The position numbers were made by a program, and so were the translations under genes. Below the pieces are notes generated by a model that saw only the letters and a program-made list of their open reading frames with translations, searched no databases and had not been told where the DNA came from. From positions 6,164,501 through 6,228,500 of the forward strand of contig NC_069669.1 in NCBI RefSeq assembly GCF_027244095.1: DNA of 64,000 nucleotides, in the 5' to 3' direction. This document shows, one piece after another, positions 10,601-22,900 of the stretch. Source of the DNA: Hemicordylus capensis. Lineage: Eukaryota > Chordata > Lepidosauria > Squamata > Cordylidae. The first letter of the stretch is position 1. Every line of letters begins with the position of its first letter.

Positions 10601-13600
10601 GGAGGCTGGTTTGTGCGGCTTTAAGGCGTGAGGAGAGTGCTCTTACCTCCCCCACTGCGTTTCCTCTCCTGCACTGCTTTAAAAAATGATGGCACGGGGC
10701 AGCGCTATACCCTTTTGCCACCCCGCGCTGCCGTTGCTTCCAGCTTTACGCTGACCAGTGCGGCAAGAGGGTATACAGCCACCCCGGGGCCAGCATTTTT
10801 TAAAGCAGCGCCAAAGTGGGAAATGTGGCGGGGGAGATAAGAGCACCCCCACACACACCTTAAAGTCACCCCCACGTTCGAACCGGTTCGAACACGGGGG
10901 TTCCGAACCTGTTCGGCGTTCCTTGACTGGAACTCTGAACAGATTCGTGCACATCCCTACAAGGCTGTCCCGAACTAAGTTGGAGATTTGCTGAGCAAAA
11001 CTGAGATGATGATTTGTATATCACTGGTGGTAATTCTAACGTATTTCTGCTTTGCAGACTTCAGAACGTTGGAGAACAGGGTCACATGGCTTTGTTAGGA
11101 CATAGCCTGGCAGCTTATATTTCAGTGCTGGACAGAGAGAGGTTGAGAAAGCTGACGACCAGGATCCTTTCAGATACTACTCTGTGGCTTTGCAGACTCT
11201 TCAGGTTTGTCTACTATTCCACTTTGTAAATAACGCTGTTTGTTTGTTTATGTCTTGCTCTTCCTCCAAAGAGCCCAGAGCAGCGTACACGGTTACGTTG
11301 ATCCTCACAACAACCTTATGACATTACGTTAGGCAAGGATGACCAGATGTTGTTGATTACAGCTACCATCATCCCCAGCTGCCGTGGCTGCTGGCTGGGG
11401 GATTGTGGGAGTTGTAGTCAACAACATCTGGGAATCCATGTTGTACAGAACACTGGCGACATCTGAGCTGGTTCGTTCAGCCCTCACAGGTAATCGTGGT
11501 TTGTTTCTAAGCCAAGTCAGAAGTACAATTCCTGGAAGGCTGCGGCAGAGCCCATGCACTCCTGAGGCCTGGGGGCTTTAACGTCTGAACTGACCCAGTT
11601 TTTAAACAATCAGTTGGAAACTGGATATGGATTGATGTGGTAGGCCTAGGCTGTGAGGCAGATGATACAAGGAAGGGCTTGCATGCCATATGCCTCTTAA
11701 TACTAGGCTGTTCTTGGAAATTGAGTTCCTGTCATTTATGTGCCATTCATAAAAGTAGCAGTGTCATGCATTTTACAATGGAGTGTATGCCAAAGTGCAG
11801 TATCTCTCTGACTTAATATGTAACATATTTATTTCGAAGGGTTTCCTTTTAAAAAAATTTGTCAGGTATGACTTCATTTTGCAGAAAATACATCTTTCTT
11901 TGAGGTCTGTCTTTGAGTGTTCATTTTTTAATTTTAATATTTTATTAAGTTTATCTTTTAAAGAATCCTATCCACATGCAACTTTGTATAAAGTCTTAAT
12001 AACATTTCTCAATCCCCTTCGTCGAGTTTGCTAATGTGATCACAACAGATGAAACAAATCTCTAGCATCTTATGTGTCTTATTCTACCAGTATTCAATAA
12101 ACATAATCTGATTTTCCACAAATTCATTAAGCTTCTGTCGACCTTCTCTCACCCTTGTATAACTTGTATGTTTTGCCATAACTGCATAATCATATTACCA
12201 TGAGCCTTCAGAGTCAGGCGGTATATAAATAATCAATATTGGCTATATGATTGTATAATTCTAGTAAGGCTTGCAGTTTGCAAGCTTTCCTCCTGCATTA
12301 CAAAACTACCGTACAGTCTCCCTTCACTCATTGCTAGTTAATGCACAGAAGGGTTTATGTGTTCGAAAAATATATCTGTACTTCCAGCACTTAAGCTCTC
12401 TCGTGTTTTTCTATTTCTTAAGCGGTTCTCTTGCAAATCTGACACAGATTGAAATACAGTGAACTGAAAAAATATATTTGTTGCTTCAAGGAAAGTCCAG
12501 AATTCCTGTCTCTCAAAGTATCCGAGAAAACTGCCAAAGTTTGTTGGAAGGTATCATTCCTCCTGCTTTTCCAATGGAGGAGTTTCCCCACGTTTTTTGG
12601 CAAATTAATCAATTTCTCTGGGATTTTCAGTTTTCCTGGTAGTCTAGGCAAAGTCTGGAACCTACCTGTAAAATGGCATGTTTCTATCTTTTGTGATTTG
12701 GTCTGGGAGTTTCATCTGAGTAAGTGAGACCTAAGCAGAGCGAGAGAACATCAATCTTTGAGTGTTCTTTTGCCATCATTAATGCTTCTATAAATTGTCT
12801 CTTCCTCTTCTTAGTGGGGGTGAAAAAGAGAAATGCGAGCTTCCAGGAAAAATAGAGATCTGTGGGCAAGCCGTATCTGAGTCTTATTCTGGAGCTATTC
12901 AGTGTTTTAGAGTAATCAAGTTATTCAATACTGTTGTGTATCTATTTTATCTGTGCAAGGACAATAACCGTTTCCCAAACGTTCAGAGCAGAAGATATCA
13001 TTATAATGGCTTCCTATTTCTGTGATGCAAGAAAATGGGCACCTTTTTTCTTTCTTTTGGTGAGCTCATATTTAATTAATGACTTCTCTTAACAGATTTG
13101 AAAATGGGTCAGCGTATTACCATGAAGATGATCGTGAGGGTCTGTTAAAAGTCTGCAGGCTTGTGATTCACTTGCACTACGAAGATTACACCACTGAAGG
13201 TTTTAATGTGCTGTATAATAAACAGCCAGTGATCTACATTAGTTCTGCAGCCAGAGCAGGCTTGAGCCAATTTATTTGCAATCAGGTAACGTTAAAGTTG
13301 TGGAATCTTTTATTTGTGTGTAGAACTCTTGTCATTAGTGGTGGCATTCATAAAGTTGTAGGCCAACATCTGCAGGAGGGCCGAAGTTGAGCCCTCAGGT
13401 GGTCTAGGTGGTATCGCTGTTCTTCTTGCTTGTTTCCTTAGTCTAGGAGCATAGGAAGTGGTCTTACATTGAGTCAGAGCATTGGCCCATCTAGCTCAGT
13501 ATTCTTTGCACAGACTAGCAGTGGCTTCTCCAAGGTTGCAGGCAGGAGGCACTCTCAGCCCTGTCTTGGAGATGCTGCTAGGGAGGGAACCTGGAACCTT

Positions 13601-16600
13601 CTGCATGCAAGCAAACAGGTGCTCTTCCCAGAGTGGCCCCATCCCCTAAGGGAAATCTCTTACAGTGCTCATGCATGTAGTCTCCCATCCCACTGCAAAC
13701 CAGGGCAGACCCTGCTTAGCAAAGGAGACAATTCATGCTTGCTACCAAAGGCCAGCTCTCCTCCCTGAGACAGATTTATTGGTTGCATCTACAGCTTGGA
13801 TTTCTTCTATTCTGGAAGTCCAATCGGTGTGCATGGGGGGTCATTCTTCCATCCAGGCACTGGCCAGCCCCAACTTGCTGTGAAGCAGTGGCTTTTCCGC
13901 CTTGTTTTTATGTTTGCTGCTTCCACACTGTGGCCTACCACAAATCTATTTTGAAATACAAGCCAAACTGCTGGCAAACAGCCTTGCTACTGAGCTTTAC
14001 TTTTCTTACGTTTTTCTGAACATTGGAAATAGCAGAGCTGCCGGTTTGGCAGTGCAGCCGTATTGCACACTTCTGTGTGTGTATCGGAAGATGCTCGTTC
14101 GACACCCACCCGAACCCGTTGCTTTTTAAAACCGTTGCTTTTATTTATTTGTATCTATGTAAACCGCTTTGGGAACTTGGGTTGAAAAGCGGTATATAAA
14201 TATTCGTCGTGTTTGTAAAACAACAGAAATGAGCAAATGAAGCTAGAGTGACCCTTTCCGTCTCCCCCTGCAGCTTGGCCTGCCCCTTTCGTGCATGTGT
14301 CGAGTGCCTTGTAACACCATGTTTGGCTCTCAGCATCAGATGGTAAGTCGGACAGAAAAGCGAAATGTTGCCGTGCGGACAGACCAAGCTTACCTGATGC
14401 CGAGTCATGCCAAGTATGGTCTACTCTGACTGGCAGTGGCTCTTCAGGGTTTCAGACGGATGTTTCCCAGAACTGTCCGGGAAATAAGAGATGGCTGCCC
14501 AGGATTGAACCTGGGGCTTTCTGCATGCAAAGAAGCTGCTCTTCCATTGAGCTACAGCCCCAGCCCCAAAAGAAAAGTCAGGGATTGAACCTGGAACATA
14601 AGTAGCTGCCATATACTGAGTCAGACCCTTGGTCCATCTAGCTTAGGGTTGACTACACAGACTGGCAGCGGCTTCTCCAAGGTTGCAGGCAGGAGTCTCT
14701 CTCAGCCCTATCTTGGAGATGCTGCCAGGGAGGGAACCTAGAACCTTCTGCATGCAAGCAAGCAAGTGCTCTTCCCAGAGCAGCCCCATCCTCTAGACCC
14801 ATTCAAATGCAAAGCAGGGTGGACCCTGCTTAGCAAAGGGGACAATTCAGGCTTGGTAAAACAAGACCAGCTCTCCTCCTTGGGTCCTCCTGGGTCCTTC
14901 TGTATGCAAAGCTAGAGAAGATGGGGGAATTGAAACCAGAACCTTCTGCATGTGAAACATGTTCTATCACTCTGTCCACGTCCGTTTACGTACCTAATGA
15001 ACTTTTACCTCGTGTGCTTGGCGACAGGATGTTGCTTTACTGGACAGACTGATTAAAGAGGACGTTGAGTCTGGAAAGCTGCCAATATTACTCGTGGCCA
15101 ATGCTGGTAGGTGCCTTCAGCAGTTAAAAGAGAGGTCCAGGTTGCATGAAGGATCCTGCATGCATACATCCCATTCAGATTGTTTTGCCCGTGCGTTGGC
15201 ATCTCATGACCTGGGGGAAAGGCGCATTGGATGGGTTGGGAGAGAAGATCCAAAGTTAACGGAGGAGGAGAGAGATTGAGGAGGAGAATGACCTAAGCCA
15301 GCACTCTTCAGACTTCCTTTCTCTGTGACTCAGTTGAAGGCAATTGCTTAACCCTGCAGCCAAAAGAATAATTTCTTTTCATAAGAGATGCTGTAACATC
15401 ACAGTAGAGCATGGGATTCTCAAACTTGGGTCCTCAGGTGTGGTTGGATTACAGCTCCCTCTGGCCAAGAACTTGTGGGGATGCCTTGTCCGACAATAGA
15501 GGCGGCTGGTCTGTGTGAGGAATTGGCTCCTTCCCAGGTGTGTGCTTAACTGCTGCTCTGCCAGAGTGCAGGTCAGAGAGACACACCTGTGTAGTCACCC
15601 TCCAAAACAGGATGCTGGACGAGTCCAGGAGTTCCCAACCTCGGGTACCAGATGTTGACCTTCAGCCATTGTGGCAGCAGGCGGTGGGAGTTGTAGCCCA
15701 ACAGCATCTGGGGCCCCCAAATTTGAGAACCCCCGACTTGGGAGAAGTGTTGAGTGGTTGTAGCCATTAATGGCCGCCATTTTTAGCCTTGGCTTTGTTT
15801 CCCTTTCAATACAGGTACTCCAGGAGCCGGGCATACAGACAAGCTTGGGCGACTGAAGGAACTCTGTGAGCAGCACAACATGTGGCTCCATGTGGAAGGG
15901 TATGTGACTCCGTTGTTAGAGGCCCTTTTTAAAGCTGGGTCGAATCGCTGTTTGTGACGCCGACCGGCAAAAGCGAAGCTTGCATGCCCAAAGGAGTCAG
16001 CAAGGTCTTTCCGTCTGTCCTAGTGTTCTCTGTAACAGGGATTCCCAGATGCTGTTGACTGCAGTTCTCAGAATCCTTGGCCAAAGGCCATCAACAACAT
16101 CTGGAAACCCCTGTTACGGGGGACACTGGTCTGACCTCTTCTTCATCAGCTCCCTACCATAAATTACAACCCTGTGTTTAAGAAGCGAGGCATTTATGTA
16201 GGTTTTACTTGTGGGTTACATTTGTATCCCCAAAGAAGTCCTTTTGCCCCATTCTCAGGACCACCCAAGTGGTTCTCGCACTGTTTCCTATCCAAGGACT
16301 ATTCAAGCCAAGGTCTGTTTCATAGACAGCACTCTGGAGTTGATTTATGTAGACACCTACGACAGGCCTGGAACCCATGGGCTGCAATTCCAAGGAAGCA
16401 GATTTAGTTGGGACATTGGAGAGAATTTCCTCACTAGAAGAGTTGTTTCTAATAACTAACTTCCTCAGATGCAGGGTGAAAGCAAGGATACTCAGTTATT
16501 CTGTTTCTGAGGAAGTGGGTTACAATCCACGAAAGCTCATGCATTAAATTATTAGTCTAAAAGGTCCCATCCTCTTCCTTTTAAAAAATCTATATAAATG

Positions 16601-16865
16601 ACTAGCATAGCATAGCCCCAGGGGCGTAACTACAATAGGGCAAGGGGAGACAGTTGTCTGGGGGCCCACTGCCTTGCCCGCCCCCAGAGGCAAGTCACAT
16701 GACTGACTCCCCCAGGTGCACCCCCACCCAGGCTTCCTTCATTTGTATTCAACCTCCGGAACTGATGTGAGTGTTAAGACCTGGAGCTACCAGAACAGCA
16801 TGTCTTTCTCTAGTACCATTACATGACTTGCATCATCCATGATTTAAAAAACCTTTTAAAAAATA

Positions 16866-16914
<49 letters not shown>

Positions 16915-19900
16915 CTTTTTGTTACCACTATTCAGCCTCATTTAAGATTTCTTTACTTCATGAGCTGAGCTTCAGTGAGGGGGGGCCTCTGGGCCTATTC
17001 CAACCTTGCTATGCCCCTGCATAGCCCATCTATTTTTAAGTTATCCTTTAGTGGAAGGAAAGCTGTTCATATTTAAACTATGCTAAAACTGGTCCATTTT
17101 CCCCCCTCAGGGTGAATTTGGCCACTTTGGCCTTGGGCTACGTGTCTTCCTCTGTACTGGTAAGTTTGTATTTGCATAAATGTCTGTTTGGTGAGGCTTC
17201 TTTAATGGCAGTTGCAATACTATACGAAGTTCAAGTTGCAATTCTGAGAAGCTTCGTATATAAGATAAAACCAGTGGCTGGCTACTAGGCTAAATTATTC
17301 AGTAATACTGCTCAAGGGTTACTCTAAATACGACTTAATTTCAGAGGTGTTCTTTTAAAATGGTATCCGTCTCAGTCAGTTTAGTGGAAACATAACACAA
17401 TGCATGGGAGATGCATCAGATTCCTGATATTTGGAGGAGGCCATTGGCAAGTGCCTACTTTATTTTAGGGGAGCATTTTTTTACAATTTGTAAAAATAGT
17501 ATGTAACCAAAATATGAAGTTCTAGGATTGTACAGTTGCTAAGAGTAGGAATAACATAGGGACATAGGAAGCTGCCTTCTACCGAGTCAGACCATTGGTC
17601 CATCTAGCTCAGGATTGTCTACACAGACTGGCAGCGGCTTCTCCAAGGTTGCAGGCAGGAGTCTCTCTCAGCCTGATCTTGGAGATGTGAGGACGGAACT
17701 TGGGACCTTCTGCATGCGAGCATGCAGGTGCTCTTCCCAGAGTGGCCCCATCCCCTAAGGAGAATATCTTCCAGTGCTCATGCATGTAGTCCCCCACTCA
17801 AATGCAAACCAGGACAGACCCTGCTTAGCAAAGGAGACCATTCATGCTTGCTGCCACAAGGCCAGCTCTAGACCAGCACCAGCTCAAAAGATCTTGACAT
17901 CAGTGTTAAGAGGTGACCCCATATATTATAGATTACTCTCTCTTCATGTGCTCCTCCTTGTCTTCACATTTCTCCTCATTCTCCCTTTCCACTTTGTATG
18001 AGGTTGTCCGCATCTTCCTTGGACACTCTCTACCTCTCCTTAGCTTCTTTTCTCACTCTGTCGTACTGTTTGTAGTTGCATTAAAAAGTGTGCTTTCCTT
18101 TCTGAAGGCAGCCACCAAATGTGACAGCATGTCCCTGACTCTGGGGTCCTGGCTGGGTCTTCCAGCAGTGCCTGCAGTGACCCTCTACCGACAGGAGGAT
18201 CCGTCTCTGGTAGGCTCCCTCATTCAAAGATGTGCTTGCAGTCTGATCCAAAGACCTACGGTGCTCATGCCAAATTCCCGCATAGGCAAACGCTTCCTAT
18301 GTTTCAGTGTCTGTGACAGCTTTGTTCACGGAAGCGAATGTGGAAGCCCTTGCTTAGTTGAGTGGTCACGATCTGGACTTGTTACGATCTAGTCCAAGGT
18401 TGTTCTTGATCCTGGCCTGCCCCTTTGTTGCATGAACAACGCCCAAGCCTTACAATCAACAACCATTATACTCAAAATACTTTTCAAACAGAGCACATGG
18501 TTCCCCCCTCCCCAAGTCTGGTGTTCCATTGTCAAAACCGTATGCAGGAGACCCTAGTTATTTGCGGGTTCTCCATCTGCAGTTTTGCGTATCCACGGTC
18601 AAGTCACAGGGACCCGGTTTCTTTATCCGTGGAGTGAAAATTGGGCTATTTTCTCCCATCCGCAGTTCCTGATTGGCCAGAAATGATTTCTTTTAATGAT
18701 GCCTGTACAATAATGTGAAAATTTTACCATTTTGTAACACAGAGCCGTTTTGTGGCTCTCAACTCCCCCCCCCAAAACAAACAAACCAAAAAAAGGTCAA
18801 AAAATGGAGGGTTTGGGAGCATAGCTGGAAAGCAAGGTACTGTGCTTATTTCTGCCCCTCTCCATTTTATTGTGATTTCCAGCACACTTTAGTGTGCTTA
18901 GGAACCTAATCTCCGCAATCCCCATAGGGTTAAGGTTTGTGGTTTCGTTACCCACAGAAATAGGCAGGAACAGAACCCCCATGAATCAAGAGGACCTCCC
19001 GTCAATGTCCATGACTGTTTCATTTATTTATTGGGGGGTCGGTGAGAGATGCATGTGCCTATTTTCCTCACTTCTAAAGTGTCCTAGCCACCTGTCCTGA
19101 ATTCTTGGAATGCAACAAGATAGCAAAATTCTATGTAACTTCCTTTAAATGTTGTTGTTCTAGTCTTTAGCTGCAGGCCTGACCTCAAGTCACTCGGTGG
19201 AGAAGCTCCGCGCCCTGCCCCTCTGGCTCTCCTTGCAGTACCTGGGACACGATGGAATTGTGGAAAGAATAAAACACGCATCTCAGTTGGTAAGAAGCTG
19301 GGATAGCTCGGGTTTGTGTGCCTCTCTGTCACTCGATTATATTCAGTTGCCTACGTCTGTTGTGAAGTTGCTAGCCAGATGAGACGTGAATCAAGCGTGA
19401 TGCAAGGGACGCCTGGCCGATATCCAAGCAGCGTTCCGTGGACATACCAGGAGGACACGCCTGTGCTGTGGGAAGCTTTCTTACCTGAACTGCATCGGCT
19501 GCACAGCAGAGGGGAGCAATACAATACAACAAATATTTATATACCTCTTTTCAGTGACAGTTTCGAAAGCGGTTTACATCGATATAAATAAAATTAAATG
19601 AAATTGAAAAATGGCTCCCTGTCCCCAAAGGGCTTGCAGTCTAAAAAAGCAACATAACATAGGCGACAGCCACTGGAGGGATGCTGTGCCGGGGACGGAC
19701 AGGGCCAGTTGCTCTTCTCCTGCTCAGTAAAGAGAACCACCATTTAAAAAAGGTGCCTCTTTGCTCAGTTAGCAGGGGAGCAATTGTGACCATTTGCACT
19801 GCTTTCAGAAATGTCCTCTGTCTCCCTGAAATATGTCCCTGAGGGCCGCATAACCCTCAGGCACATATTTTGGGGTGACACTGGCCACTTCTGAAAGCAG

Positions 19901-22900
19901 TGCAAATGGTTGAAACCCCACTCTCAGCGGTGTAGGGTGGCAGGTTCATACTCCTGGTACTCTTTTTCCCCCCTCCAAGGTCTCAGAAAGGATGCAAAGC
20001 CCTTTGCTTTCTAAAAGGAAACAGTACACTGCTCTTGCTATTCCAATGGTTTGTTATATATCTGGATCTCAAGCGACAATTGATTTGACCACTCTTCCTG
20101 TCTTCTGTTACAGGAGGATGTAAACGGCATGTTGGACTAGATAGGCCTTGGGCCTGATCCAACAAGGCTTATGTTCGTAAGAAGTATCCTCCACCCATGG
20201 CGGCTGATAATTCAGACTGGTCTTCTGGGTGAATAATCACATGAGGTTCAAGCTCTGTAGGATTAGAGAACTCTCCTTGATTTCTTGTAACAGAATTCCC
20301 AAAATGATTGCATCTCTCTAAACAGAAGAGGTGTGGCCATTTGGGTGGGTGTGGCTGTGGGGCGTGGCTATGGGGGCTGCCATGGAAAGCGCCTGGACTT
20401 TTGAATATGCGACCACACTACTGCCCCCTCCCCTCTTTCTTTTTAAAATTCTTCCCCTCATTTCCCCTTATTCTTTAGAGTCACCGACTACTGGAAAACC
20501 TGAAGAACCAGGATTTTATTAAAACTTCGGTAAGTTTAGCCTTTGCCACAAGAAAAGCGTGTTGTCTCAATTTTAAGGAAAATGCCTGTCCTACGGGAGC
20601 TTCCAGCGTTGCTTGATTGATTGTCTGCCTGTCTGTCAAGGAGACCTGCTGGCATTGTGTGGTGCTTGACTGTGTAGGAAAAATTGCCCAGTGTTTGGGC
20701 AATTTAACTTTGTCCATATTAACTGAGTTGTGGATTCAGGTTGACCATCAGCTGTTTTGATCTTGAGTATCTTAGCTCAGTTCTAATTTGAATTTTAAAA
20801 CTGAGTCAAGCTAATGATATGGTTCCCCAAGGAGTTAATTGTTCATACAAACCCTTAGGATGTAGCCGCAACACTAACATGCTCTTCAAATTCCATTCCC
20901 CAGGTCGAAGATGAACTTAGCTCTCCTGTGGTGGTCTTCAAGTTTTCCCCAGAGCTTCCCCATGTAGGTGAGTAATGTGTAGAGAATATACATTGACTTC
21001 TCAAGTATATTGAAAAAGCTAGTTCTCATGTTTCAGGTTAAACATACAGGGTCACTCCTGGCTATAACAAATGTGCACACTTCTCGGAATTATTGATACA
21101 TACATTTAACTTCAAGACAGATTCCTGAACTACAGAGCCCTCTCAGATTTGGTGGCATATATTATCCCTTTTTATCATTTGCACCTGCTCTCAGAAAAAG
21201 AGCTCGCTTTTTTTTGGTAATCACAAAAAAAAATTTGGCAATCACAAATGTGTCATCACATTTCCCATGCATCAGACCTTGAAAGAGTGGCTTGATTTCA
21301 GAATGGAACCTCCATAAATTATATTTTTAATAAGACTCCTGAAGAGTTCATATATAAAGTATGTTTATAGCCAAGAAAATCTTTGCTTTGAATAGAGGGA
21401 GTGAGCTATGATGAATGAATGACTTCTTAGTCTCTGCAGCATTAATTTTCAAGTTTCTTTTTTCCTTTTAAATTTAGATCAGATGTTGCACGCTGGACAG
21501 GCACCTTCATTAACTGGCAATGAAAGATACATCTGTGATACTTTTAATCAGTGGGTAGGTATGGGTGTATTTCAGTTCTTACAGAAATATACAAAGCTGC
21601 CTGATTCTGAGTCAGACAGTTGATACATCAGTATTGTCCACACTGACTGGCAGCTGCTCTTCAGGGTTTTATACAGGGATCTTCCCCTGCCCTACTTGGA
21701 GATACTAGGGACTGAACCTAAGATTTTCTGCATGCATAGGAATATAGGAAGCTGCCATATATTGAGTCCGATCATAGGTCCATCTAGCTCCCCCCTCATC
21801 TGGGGACCCAACGTTGCAAACCCCTGCAGAAGGCTATTTGTCCGAGGCGGGAGGGGAGAAGTAATTATGAAGACCTGATGGTTCATAACATCTCTTTAAT
21901 TGTGCCCTTGTCTCTTCAGCTAGTAGAGCAGTTAGCCCAGCTGGTGCCTGCCAGTGGAGTGGACATGGTGGAACTGGAAGATGAAGGCACTTGTGTGCGC
22001 TTTAGCCCATTGCTGACTTCTGCTGGTAACCAAGCCACTTGTCTTATGCTTGTTTCCCTCATGCATTGCCAACATTGTGCTTTCCTGAAAGGTTCTCATT
22101 AAGGAAATGTGTGTGCTGTTTTGCACAAGAGTGCCTGTGTGTGTCCTACCTAGCTGTGCCTGGACGTAAACTGATTTCATCCATATCAGTCATATTGAAT
22201 AATACCAATGACAAATCATGGAAACGGAAGCTCTGAGTGTAGCAACATCTACCATCTTGGATCGGGGTGGATGACATCATCACAAACTATGCCGTTGAGG
22301 TGTCCCTATGTGTCCCTACAACTGTACTTGATTTGGTTCATATTGGTCCAGGCGTTGCGAAGTTGATAGGGGGACCCAGACACACGGAATGCCGGGTCAT
22401 CTCATAAGCCTACTGGAAAGTAAGCTAAACATTGGCTTAGGGCTATATTTTAGCTGTAAACTAGTGCTCAGTTTAATCTTCACTTTTGATGCACACGTTC
22501 CAGTCGCTGTTGGTTGGTTGGCTGGCCTGTGCATGTACTGTATCGTGTGTGAATGGATCGTACTCTTCAGTTTTAGGAACTGAAGTGCAAGATGTTGACC
22601 AGTTGGTGGACTGCTTAAAAATGAAGGTTCCTGTGTTGACTTGCACGCTGCAGCTAAGAGACGAATTTGAGCAAGAAGTTAAAAGAACCGTAGGCCTGTC
22701 TTATATTGAAGACCTCAGCTGGCCTGGGCTTGGGGTTGTAAGGTGTGTTCTTTATTCTTAAATTACATTTTAAGAAAATGTTGAAAAAACCCCGACTTGC
22801 TATATTTATGTATTTGAATAGTGCCTAGAGTGGAGATAAGGTTTCTGGTGCTGTGAAGGGTGGAGGTTGGTTGCTATTGCCAGGGCTGTCCTTAGGGCAG

